A stretch of 64,000 nucleotides of DNA from Corynebacterium spheniscorum (lineage in GTDB: Bacteria; Actinomycetota; Actinomycetes; Mycobacteriales; Mycobacteriaceae): NCBI RefSeq assembly GCF_900113445.1, contig NZ_FOPJ01000001.1, forward strand, positions 124,001-188,000. The letters are read 5' to 3'. A program made the translations under genes and the position numbers. The notes below the pieces were generated by a model that did no database searches, had not been told where the DNA came from, and was given only the letters and a program-made list of their open reading frames with translations. Of the stretch, positions 9,178-17,241 are shown in pieces. The stretch's first letter is position 1, and each line of letters starts with the position of its first letter.

Positions 9178-11358
9178 ATGGACATCTCCCAGGTCCTTTT
9201 CATCGCCCTCGCTGTCTTCATCCTCCCCGGATTCCTCCTCAACCTCATCTCCGGGCTGCGGCTTCCCTGGGCACTACTCGGCAGCATCCCCGTCAGCTTC
9301 GGCATCTACGGGCTCGCCTCCTGGCTGATCGGACTGACCCCCGGACGCTTCGATATTCCCACCATCAGCGTGGTTTTCGCAGGTTTTCTGGGGCTAGGGA
9401 TTATCTGGCGACTACTGGCCCGCAGATTTTTGCTTCCCCCCGAGATCGTGCGCCTCGGTGGCGAGCCCGCGCAGGAACTGCCCTGGTGGCGGCGGACGAC
9501 GCTTCTAGGTTTAGCCGACGGGAGTTGGGTACTTCCCGGCCTCGGCGCGCTTTCCGCAATATTTTTGCTAGCCACCCGCGCCTTGAAATACCTCAAAGAA
9601 TCCGACAACGGTGGGGTAGAAAGCATCTTCCAAGGCTGGGATGTGCACTGGCACGCCAGCGTGGTGCAATTCATTGAGCTCGAAGGTATCGCCTCACCCA
9701 CGCGCATGGGTGAGCTCCAAAATATCGAAACCCAGGCTTTTAGCTACTACCCAACCGCCTGGCACGCCGGGGTGTGGGTATTTAAAGACCTCGCCCACAT
9801 CAGCGTCATTGAGTCCATCAACCTCGCCGGGGTGCTGCTTCCCGCCATCGGGCTGCCGCTTTCGGTGGGGCTGCTGGCCTGGAAGCTGGTGGGTAACCGC
9901 GGGCTCACCGCGCAGCTAGCTGCCGCACTCGCACCGCTAGGGGTACTCGGTGTGCCCGCCCTGTACTGGGTGGGCTACTACGTCGGCTTTTGGCCCTACC
10001 TTACGGCCGTGGCGTTTTCCGGGGTGGTGCTAGCACTTTTCATGAGCGTGCCGGAACGCCCCGTCAGGATCTTCGCCGCCGCGCTTTCTCTCACCGGGAT
10101 TGTGCAGCTGCACCCCGCGAGCGCCACGATTGTGGTGCTGGGGTTGGGGCTGTGGTGGCTCGGCGAGAAACTCTGGCGCCCCAGTGCGGGTGGGGCGGTT
10201 AAGGCGCGGGTGCGGGACGTCCTTTTCCTCGCGGTAGCTGGGATCGCCGGGGTGTTGCTGATCGCCCCGCAGATTCTGGTGGGCGCGCGCCAAACCGAAG
10301 AAGTCAATGCCTTTAGTGCCACCGAGGACCTTACCCGTTCAGAATCCTGGTGGCGCGCGATTGAGCTGCAAACCCGCCACACCGAAGAGTGGGGGCCCTT
10401 GGATGTCACCTGGCTATTGATCTTTGCCGCCATTGGGGCGCTGGTGTTGGCCGTGTGGCGGCGCAATATCTGGGGCCTGGCGCTCTGGGCATTAAGCCTA
10501 GCGATCACCGTGAATGCGCTGTTGCCCTTCGATAACGTTGCCGGGAAATTACTGGGCATTGTTGGTGGCCTGCACTACAACACCGCACACCGGCTGATCA
10601 TGCCGGTAGCCATGCTCACCATCGCGGCCGCCGCCATTGGGATAGTCAGCCTCGTGCGGCTGATTACCGCCGCACCCCTAGGCAATAAAGTGCCCTTGTG
10701 GTGGTGGTTCTCTGCGGTGGTCTCCGTGGCCGCTACTGGGGTGATTGGCTATGGGGTAGTGGTGCATGCCGATAAGGAAATCTCGAAGGCGGATCGTTGG
10801 GCGATTTCCTCTGCCCGCGATGGACGCATGGTCGACGACTATGACCTCAAAGCCTTTGATTGGTTAGCTACCCAACCACGCGCCTATGAGGGGCATATCT
10901 TCGGCACCCCAGCTGATGGGCATGGCTGGATGTATGCCTATAACGGCTTGCCCTCGATCTCCCGGCACTACGCCTGGCCCATTAGCGGCTACCAATCCGA
11001 TACCGAATACTTAGACCGCTATCCCAGCAAACTCGGTGCCGGCAATGATGGTGACCCGGATGCCCCTAACCGCGTGGACCAAGCCGCCCGCGACCTGAAG
11101 GTGAACTATATCTATGTTTCACCTGGTAACTTCTGGAATTTCCAGCCGACCTTGTTGCGCCAAACCGAAGGCCTATGGTTCACCCCGGGAGTCACCCCGA
11201 TCTACCACGACCACCAGGTGAGCATCTTCGCCGTCAATGATGCTTTTAGCGATAAGGAACTAAAAGCCATGCGCGCACCAGGGAATTCCCCGGAGCCGCT
11301 GCCGCCTTTGCCGGTAGATGAAGATGGCAAGACCATCTTCCACCGCCCGGCGCGGTAG
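9178..11358 (+). CDS. Large polytopic membrane protein, DUF6541-like
   Basis: The 726-residue product has about a dozen hydrophobic segments across the first 530 residues and a soluble C-terminal part of about 190 residues, including TPADGHGWMYAYNGLPS. This plan resembles the DUF6541 family found throughout corynebacteria and other mycolic-acid actinomycetes, whose fold is suggestive of GT-C glycosyltransferases. A role in cell-envelope glycan or lipid handling is therefore possible but unproven. It follows truA after 73 nt with a purine-rich GGAGAAGGAAG region ahead of its ATG, and precedes eccB. In M. tuberculosis the same interval between truA and ESX-4 holds other genes. Confidence 0.65.
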   Translation: MDISQVLFIALAVFILPGFLLNLISGLRLPWALLGSIPVSFGIYGLASWLIGLTPGRFDIPTISVVFAGFLGLGIIWRLLARRFLLPPEIVRLGGEPAQELPWWRRTTLLGLADGSWVLPGLGALSAIFLLATRALKYLKESDNGGVESIFQGWDVHWHASVVQFIELEGIASPTRMGELQNIETQAFSYYPTAWHAGVWVFKDLAHISVIESINLAGVLLPAIGLPLSVGLLAWKLVGNRGLTAQLAAALAPLGVLGVPALYWVGYYVGFWPYLTAVAFSGVVLALFMSVPERPVRIFAAALSLTGIVQLHPASATIVVLGLGLWWLGEKLWRPSAGGAVKARVRDVLFLAVAGIAGVLLIAPQILVGARQTEEVNAFSATEDLTRSESWWRAIELQTRHTEEWGPLDVTWLLIFAAIGALVLAVWRRNIWGLALWALSLAITVNALLPFDNVAGKLLGIVGGLHYNTAHRLIMPVAMLTIAAAAIGIVSLVRLITAAPLGNKVPLWWWFSAVVSVAATGVIGYGVVVHADKEISKADRWAISSARDGRMVDDYDLKAFDWLATQPRAYEGHIFGTPADGHGWMYAYNGLPSISRHYAWPISGYQSDTEYLDRYPSKLGAGNDGDPDAPNRVDQAARDLKVNYIYVSPGNFWNFQPTLLRQTEGLWFTPGVTPIYHDHQVSIFAVNDAFSDKELKAMRAPGNSPEPLPPLPVDEDGKTIFHRPAR

Positions 11359-11499
11359 GCGGTGACGCTTGCGGGGCGTTGTGGGGGGCGTTGTGGCTGC
11401 GGTGGTTGCCCTTCCCTTCGGCGGTGTGGACTGGCTAGGATAGGAGACCGGTAATACCGGGGGCGGGAAAAATTTTTACATAGCTTTTCGGGGGGAACA

Positions 11500-13119
11500 A
11501 TGGGCTCTGTCCTTTTGCCAACTAGCCGTGCGCAGGTATCCGGGCATCGCTTCTTAGTAAGGCGCCTGGAACACGGCCTGGTTTTAGGCGATATCCGCAT
11601 GATCCACGACCCACTCAGCCGGCGGCGCCGTGCCCTGGTGTTTGGGCTAGTAGCGTGCGTGCTGATGGCCTTGGGGTCTGGGCTTTTTGCCTTTATGGCC
11701 CCTAAACCTAACCCCGGTGATGCGCCCTTGGTGCGCACCGAATCAGGGGCGCTGTATGTGCGGATAGCGGATATCTACCACCCGGTGAGCGATCTGAGTT
11801 CGGCACGGCTGATTCTTAATGAAGCCGCGGAACCAGCAAAAATTTCCGCGGAAATCTTCGGCCAAGCACAACGCGGCGGCCCAGTAGGGATTAGTGGTGC
11901 CCCCACCGTGATCGCGCCGCACCCTAGCCCGGATCGTCCCTGGGCGTTATGCCACACCAGCGGGAGTGGGGAAGCCGTACCAGAGCGCGTGGATATTTTA
12001 GAAGCCCCTTCCGGCGCCCAGGTGCATGCACTACCGGCGGAAGCAGCGGTCATTATTAGCGCCGAAGGCCAGCAATGGCTGGTCGACCATAAGGGCCGCA
12101 GCCGCTTGCCGGAAGCGCATACTCGCGCCGGGAAGGCGATTCGCGAGGTCTTAGGCATCGACTCGGCCACCGCGGTGCGGGACCTACCCGGTGAGCTGAT
12201 CAATGTGCTGGACGAGTACCCGCCGATGATGCTGCCGGAACCACTACCGGAAGTAGTAGGAGAAAACCCAGCGAACCCACGCTGGATGCGCTTCCCCGGA
12301 GAGATAGAGCTGATCCCCATTAGCTATACCCAAGGGCAAATTCTTTTAAGCGCCGGGGCGGATTTCTTTGAAATGAGCCGTGCACACAGCGCTACTCAGC
12401 CGCGCGCTGAATATGACCTGCATCTGCCGAAGAAGGCAGTGCATATTGCGGACCCACACACGCTGTGTTTTAGCTCGCCTGAAGATGCGGCGTGGGAGCA
12501 ACCCGATGGTGGGGCGAGCTTGCGGGTATTAGGAAGCGTGGAACCCCACACAGATGTGGTGTTGCCACCACCTGAGGCAGGGGAGATACCGCCTTTTGAT
12601 GGTGGGATTGCGGTACCGCGTGGCGCGGATGGGCACAAACCCGCATATGAGCTCTTCTTCCACCGCGCCCTGCTAAATGAGGACAATTGGCATGAGCAGA
12701 AGAAACCTGCGGAGAAGAAAATGTGGGGCGCGGTGGGGGTGATCAGCGATATGGAGCATGGCAGCATTTGGGTGATTAGCGATGAGGGGATTCGCCACCA
12801 CCTGGCCCCGAATATTCACCCGGATGTGTTGGGCTTGCCGACTCTGCGGCGAGCCAGGTGGGAGATTATCCGTCTGCTGCCCGAAGGTGCGGTGTTGGAT
12901 CCCAATGTGGCCAGCCAAATCCGCGTGCCAGGACTTTCGGTTGGCCAGGTCGGGCCAGTCGGACAGGCCGGGCAGGTGGACCGAGCGGAGCACGTGGACC
13001 AGGGGAGCTCTGGTCCTGATGACCCTGTGGCCGATGGCCTTGCGGCCGGCGGCCATGGCCTCGATGCCCTTGGCTTCGATGGCACTTCCGAAGACCTGCT
13101 TTCGGGTGATGCATGGTGA
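11500..13119 (+). CDS. eccB: EccB, type VII secretion core membrane protein
   Basis: EccB is a single-pass component of the ESX membrane complex, with a large periplasmic part. The 539-residue product opens with the EccB signature LPTSRAQVSGHRFLVRRLEH, then has one transmembrane segment at about residues 45-65 and a long extracytoplasmic repeat domain. A low-complexity VGQVGPVGQAGQV stretch lies near residue 485. GGGGGG at 11490-11495 precedes the ATG at 11500. In M. tuberculosis eccB4 sits at the same end of ESX-4. Here a PGPGW gene separates it from mycP. Confidence 0.92.
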   Translation: MGSVLLPTSRAQVSGHRFLVRRLEHGLVLGDIRMIHDPLSRRRRALVFGLVACVLMALGSGLFAFMAPKPNPGDAPLVRTESGALYVRIADIYHPVSDLSSARLILNEAAEPAKISAEIFGQAQRGGPVGISGAPTVIAPHPSPDRPWALCHTSGSGEAVPERVDILEAPSGAQVHALPAEAAVIISAEGQQWLVDHKGRSRLPEAHTRAGKAIREVLGIDSATAVRDLPGELINVLDEYPPMMLPEPLPEVVGENPANPRWMRFPGEIELIPISYTQGQILLSAGADFFEMSRAHSATQPRAEYDLHLPKKAVHIADPHTLCFSSPEDAAWEQPDGGASLRVLGSVEPHTDVVLPPPEAGEIPPFDGGIAVPRGADGHKPAYELFFHRALLNEDNWHEQKKPAEKKMWGAVGVISDMEHGSIWVISDEGIRHHLAPNIHPDVLGLPTLRRARWEIIRLLPEGAVLDPNVASQIRVPGLSVGQVGPVGQAGQVDRAEHVDQGSSGPDDPVADGLAAGGHGLDALGFDGTSEDLLSGDAW

Positions 13120-13302
13120 AGAGTACTGCCGCAGAGCCTCCGCCTAGCTGCCCCCACGTCAGGAGTGTGTGAGCTCCTAGGTCATTAACGTTTTTCCCAG
13201 CTAAAAGAGGTGAATCTGGACGCTTCCTGTGGGGGTACTGAAGATCTGTGTAAAAGGCGCAGGCAGAGGAACTTCAGCCCGGAATAGTAGCGTTAATCAG
13301 GT

Positions 13303-13731
13303 ATGGGCACGATGAGAGAAATGGTTAATCAGCGGGTCGAATCCCTTGGCAGATTCCACCAACGCTCTAAAGAAACACGCTATGGGTACTTGGTGCGCCC
13401 GCTGACGTTGATTCTGGGCTGGACGGTATTCATCGTCGGCCTAATCACCATTCCCCTTCCCGGACAAGGCTGGCTCACCACCTTCCTTGGCATTGGCATC
13501 TTGTCCTTGGAACAACAATGGGCCCGCAATTTCCTTGCCTGGGGTGTGCACCAATACGACCGTTTCTTTGACTGGTACCGCCGCCAAAGCGTCAAGACCC
13601 GAGTGATACTCATTGCGCTGCTCATCATCATTATCTGGGTGACCTTCATCGTCGCCGGCTATATCACCTGGCGGATCGGCTGGGCACCCTGGTTAGATCC
13701 CCTCGCTAAGTGGATTGGCCTTAGCCACTAA
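13303..13731 (+). CDS. PGPGW-type transmembrane protein (TIGR02611-like)
   Basis: A 142-residue membrane protein with two or three hydrophobic segments. The region LPGQGWLTTFLGIGILSLE matches the PGPGW-type family of small actinobacterial membrane proteins, here with PGQGW. No function is known for the family. The ATG at 13303 has no clear Shine-Dalgarno; an in-frame ATG lies at 13312. The gene lies between eccB and the minus-strand mycP and ends at a shared bidirectional terminator. That position suggests a tie to the secretion locus but does not show one. Confidence 0.7.
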   Translation: MGTMREMVNQRVESLGRFHQRSKETRYGYLVRPLTLILGWTVFIVGLITIPLPGQGWLTTFLGIGILSLEQQWARNFLAWGVHQYDRFFDWYRRQSVKTRVILIALLIIIIWVTFIVAGYITWRIGWAPWLDPLAKWIGLSH

Positions 13732-13734
13732 AAA

Positions 13735-13780
13735 GCATCCCCCGCACACAGCTTCAACAGCATGTATGCGGGGGTTATGC
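13735..13780. terminator. Bidirectional terminator between PGPGW gene and mycP
   Basis: CCCCCGCA (13739-13746) pairs with TGCGGGGG (13767-13774). The stem is flanked by an A-run on the left and GTTATG on the right, and lies between convergent genes. It can serve both strands. Confidence 0.75.
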
Positions 13781-13796
13781 GTGTCAGCGCTTTTAG

Positions 13797-15470
13797 TTAA
13801 CGCATCCCTGGGTAAGGAGGAGGCGTAGGTGGTTGCGCAGGCCGTGGTGCATTCGCTGGTGGCGTGTTCGGTGGTCTGTGTTGCGAGGTGGTCTTAGGCG
13901 TTCGCTGCGACGGTTGCTGAGGCGCGCCGGGCAGATAGGACCGCGGATCCGGAGTGCCCGGTGGCGGCTGGGCGGCTGGTGGCGGCTGGGCGGCCGCATG
14001 GGCCACAGATGCAGCGGGTGCTGCCGCAGGTGTTGCCGCTAGTGTTGTGGCCGATTTCTTCCGCGCATTACGCCGCATCCCCAGGCCCCACCACAAGGCA
14101 ACACCAACACTAAGAATCACTATCGCCACCAACACCGCACGTTTAGGGGCATTGTGTTCTTCTTCCGCTGCAAGCTGCACCTGCTCACCCTTGCCACCAG
14201 AACCCGATTGATTGCTTGAGGGATCAGGGGCACCGTGGTTAGCCACCCAGGCCTCCACATTTTCTCCGCTACGCACATTCACATGAGTGACTACAGACAA
14301 AGGATCGGTATAACCGGTCAGCGGATCCGAGACGTTGTAGAGGCGTTGGCGCAGCTGAGCCGCGGTATCCTGCGGATATAATTCCTTCAGCAACGCAAAC
14401 GAGCCGGCAATCACCGGAGCTGCATAGCTGGTCCCCATATAGGGGTCCGGATCAATCTGGTAGCGCTTCTTCTTGTTTTCTGGTGGCATGATGCCCCGGG
14501 CAAGACCGCTGCTTCCTGGTGGGAGAGCCACCGGTGCGGTACCCGGTGCAGACACGAGACGGTTGGGGCCACGCAAGGTCCATTCCGTAAGCGGAAGTAC
14601 CGTGCCCCCTTCGACATCATTGAAGGTATGCCAATCATCGCGGATAGCGGATACTGACACCACTCCTTCAACGTGGGCGGGGTACACATGATCGCCTTGC
14701 TCGCATAGTGAGCTCTCATTGCCAGCTCCCACGACGACCACAACATTGTGTTGCTCGGCGTAGTCCACTGCTTCTTTCATAATCGCGTAGTGGCCCCGAC
14801 GGTCAAAGGGATTACGGTCGCAGGCAGTAAGCGACATATTGATAATGTCCGCCCCATGATCGACCGCCACTTTGATGGCGTCAGCCATTGTGCCTAGATC
14901 CCCGGTTTTATCTATTGGCATGCCCGAAAAATCTCTTTCGGCTAAAGATGTGGTTTGCCGGATCGCCATGATCGTGGCATCGGGTGCCACCCCTGTAAAA
15001 CCATCCTCACCTGGGGTAGCGGCAATGATGCCGGCAACTGCAGTGCCATGACCATCGCAGTCATGCAGGGCATCGCGTTGATCCAACAGATCAGCGACAC
15101 CAACTACGTGCTGAAGACGTGGATGTGGGCTCACCCCGGTATCAATGACCGCTACCTTCACGCCTTTCCCGGTGGCGAATTTATGTGCCTTTCTCATGGA
15201 ATCAGCCAAGACGGAGTCTCGGAATGCGGCGAGTGCTTTCTCATCCGCTTCCGCACCTGTTTGGCATTCTGGTGGTTGTGGCCCAGGTACTGGGCGATGT
15301 TCTGGTCCCGGAGCTTCCGGCATTGGTTCGGATTCCTGGGCGGCGACTGAGGGTGCGGCAATGCTGGAACATGCAAATGTAATTCCTAGAATCGCAGCCG
15401 ACAGTCTTTTCTTCTTTTTCTTAGCGAAGCGGTATTCCCGCTGCGATCCCGCTTTTAGGATGTTGTTCAC
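13797..15470 (-). CDS. mycP: MycP mycosin, subtilisin-like protease of ESX-4
   Basis: Mycosins are membrane-anchored serine proteases that stabilise and regulate ESX complexes. The 557-residue product has an N-terminal signal sequence after a KKKKK stretch and an S8 catalytic domain with Asp110 (VAVIDTGVS), His141 (DCDGHGTAVAG) and Ser348 (GTSYAAPVIAG). A C-terminal transmembrane helix lies around residues 455-475. About 75 residues of Pro/Ala/Gln-rich sequence follow the helix and are predicted cytoplasmic; most mycosins end soon after the helix. Its start overlaps the end of eccD by 4 nt, so the two form one minus-strand operon. Confidence 0.93.
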   Translation of the reverse strand: MNNILKAGSQREYRFAKKKKKRLSAAILGITFACSSIAAPSVAAQESEPMPEAPGPEHRPVPGPQPPECQTGAEADEKALAAFRDSVLADSMRKAHKFATGKGVKVAVIDTGVSPHPRLQHVVGVADLLDQRDALHDCDGHGTAVAGIIAATPGEDGFTGVAPDATIMAIRQTTSLAERDFSGMPIDKTGDLGTMADAIKVAVDHGADIINMSLTACDRNPFDRRGHYAIMKEAVDYAEQHNVVVVVGAGNESSLCEQGDHVYPAHVEGVVSVSAIRDDWHTFNDVEGGTVLPLTEWTLRGPNRLVSAPGTAPVALPPGSSGLARGIMPPENKKKRYQIDPDPYMGTSYAAPVIAGSFALLKELYPQDTAAQLRQRLYNVSDPLTGYTDPLSVVTHVNVRSGENVEAWVANHGAPDPSSNQSGSGGKGEQVQLAAEEEHNAPKRAVLVAIVILSVGVALWWGLGMRRNARKKSATTLAATPAAAPAASVAHAAAQPPPAAQPPPGTPDPRSYLPGAPQQPSQRTPKTTSQHRPPNTPPANAPRPAQPPTPPPYPGMR

Positions 15471-16810
15471 CCTAGCCCCCTGATGCTGCTAAAGAGCCCG
15501 GCCAAGTGCGCTGCAAGAGGTAAGCAGGCGGCCAAAGCCAAAGTTTCACTTCTTTCCAACCACACGATGGTGGTTGGCTGGATATTCTTTAAAAGCGGTG
15601 CCCATAAGACAAGGGTTAAGCACCCCATCACACACAGTGCACCGATCACGAACTGCAGAATATGGCCCATTTCGGGGTAGATTGCTGCCCACAAGCTACA
15701 TCCCAGCGCCACAGCACCAAGAATGCCCAGTGACCAGGTGGCGATCGCACCACGGTGGCGAAGCGCATGGAAAAGTACCGCAATACAAGCGCATAACCCT
15801 AACGCTTGAGTAAAAGGACCACCGCTAATGCCGGCAATAATTATCAGCCCAATTGCGGTTGCTGCAGCATTACCGAGATGCAGGCCAGCTTGAAGATCCA
15901 AGGCACGCCGCGCTTTGGTGGTCACCTGCGGATCCGGAACATCTGAGACCGCCAGGTCTTGCCCGGCACTGGGCAAAGTGGGGACCTTCAGTCCAGCTAG
16001 TAGCGCAGCAAGTCGCGGGATCATGCTGACCATTACCAGCCCCAGGGCAACACTTAATCCCGCCCCAGCGAGAAGCCGACCGCTAAGCGCAACAGTGATT
16101 GCAGCCAGTAAAACATGCATGCTGGCCATAGCCAGGGCAGTGGTTTGACGAGGTCCGGCAACTCCCAGTGCGATAAGCGGAATAATCGCCGCTAAGGCGA
16201 ATCCCGCTGCGCTGCTGATAGCCCACGCCCAGCTGAGCACATCTTTGGTGGATTCACCCAGCACATAGGTTGCGGCGCTAGCCGCACACAACAACATGAA
16301 GCAACTACCCAGCGAACGAAGGTCCCGCCGCCAGCTAATAATCACCAGCACCAAAAGTGCGGCGATCCCCAGGCCGAGTGGTGGAGACAGCTTGAGAGGC
16401 GGGGCGCAGGCAAGCAATAAAAAGCCTGCCACCCCAACGAGGCTGCCGAAAGCAACACCACCATTGATCCTTGGCCCATGCCCCGGCGCGTCCGGGTCAC
16501 GATCGCTTAAAGCCTCTGCGGCATCGCGCACCACAACTCGGGGATGCTCACTATGCGGGGTAAGCACCAGCACATCACCTTGGGCTAGCCCGGTGGTTGC
16601 CAGGGGAGTCGCCAGGTCAATGGGAGTGCCAGTAGCGCTCATTGCCTGCCAAGCGCGGCTAATGCGTGGAGCTTCCATCAACGTGGTGAGCTCTTCTAGG
16701 ATTTCCCCAACACTAGAGCCGGCGGGGACCGCTACATCAGCTTCACGACGATAAGCGCCGACATGAACGCGCAAGACTAGGCGCATAATGTGATCGACAG
16801 CTACGCCCAT
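15467..16810 (-). CDS. eccD: EccD, type VII secretion channel protein
   Basis: EccD dimerises to form the membrane cavity of the ESX complex. The 447-residue product begins with a ubiquitin-like (YukD) domain of about 80 residues (LVLRVHVGAYRREADVAV onward) and continues with about eleven transmembrane helices. I chose the ATG at 16810 because AAAGGAGG lies 9 nt upstream; the frame is open to 16885, but the extra residues do not fit the domain. It is transcribed divergently from eccC across a 431-bp region and overlaps mycP by 4 nt. Confidence 0.92.
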   Translation of the reverse strand: MGVAVDHIMRLVLRVHVGAYRREADVAVPAGSSVGEILEELTTLMEAPRISRAWQAMSATGTPIDLATPLATTGLAQGDVLVLTPHSEHPRVVVRDAAEALSDRDPDAPGHGPRINGGVAFGSLVGVAGFLLLACAPPLKLSPPLGLGIAALLVLVIISWRRDLRSLGSCFMLLCAASAATYVLGESTKDVLSWAWAISSAAGFALAAIIPLIALGVAGPRQTTALAMASMHVLLAAITVALSGRLLAGAGLSVALGLVMVSMIPRLAALLAGLKVPTLPSAGQDLAVSDVPDPQVTTKARRALDLQAGLHLGNAAATAIGLIIIAGISGGPFTQALGLCACIAVLFHALRHRGAIATWSLGILGAVALGCSLWAAIYPEMGHILQFVIGALCVMGCLTLVLWAPLLKNIQPTTIVWLERSETLALAACLPLAAHLAGLFSSIRGLG

Positions 16811-17241
16811 GTATGCAGGCCTCCTTTCTCCTTCCTCAAGGGGTGCAGAAAACAACCCGTGATAGTGCTGTTTCCCGACACGCACGCTGTTGCTTAAAGA
16901 AAACGAACAGGTGCGTGCTTCTTCTTAGACGGAAGCAGGACGCCCAGGGGTTCCCTGAACGAAAATTTGTTTCCGATAGGCAGCCTGATGGAAGAAAACC
17001 GCGTTCCGGGGGTACCCGCTGACAGTGGTTATGCAGTGGGTTTTCCCACACAACCTCCCCCGTGTCCCGCTCTATGTCCTAAACTTTGGGGCCACACCTC
17101 ACCGCACTATGCAGGGGTGCATAGCGCTTGAACCTCAAAGAAGAGTGTCCATGCGACGCGGATTGTGGGGATAGGTGCGGTGAACTGCGCACAAACGTCG
17201 AGGGGATCTGAACATATTTTTAAGGGGGAAGAACTCAGCTC
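16811..17241. promoter_or_regulatory. Divergent promoter region eccD / eccC
   Basis: These 431 bp hold no gene. They carry the eccD ribosome-binding site at the left end and GGGGGAAG at the right end for eccC. A perfect palindrome CTATGCA-GGGG-TGCATAG lies at 17107-17124. The region must hold promoters for both arms of the secretion locus. I could not pick -35/-10 hexamers with confidence. Confidence 0.5.
17107..17124. promoter_or_regulatory. Perfect 7-bp inverted repeat, possible operator
   Basis: CTATGCA (17107-17113), a GGGG spacer and TGCATAG (17118-17124). No T-run follows, and the site lies between divergent secretion genes, which favours a protein-binding site over a terminator. Confidence 0.45.
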
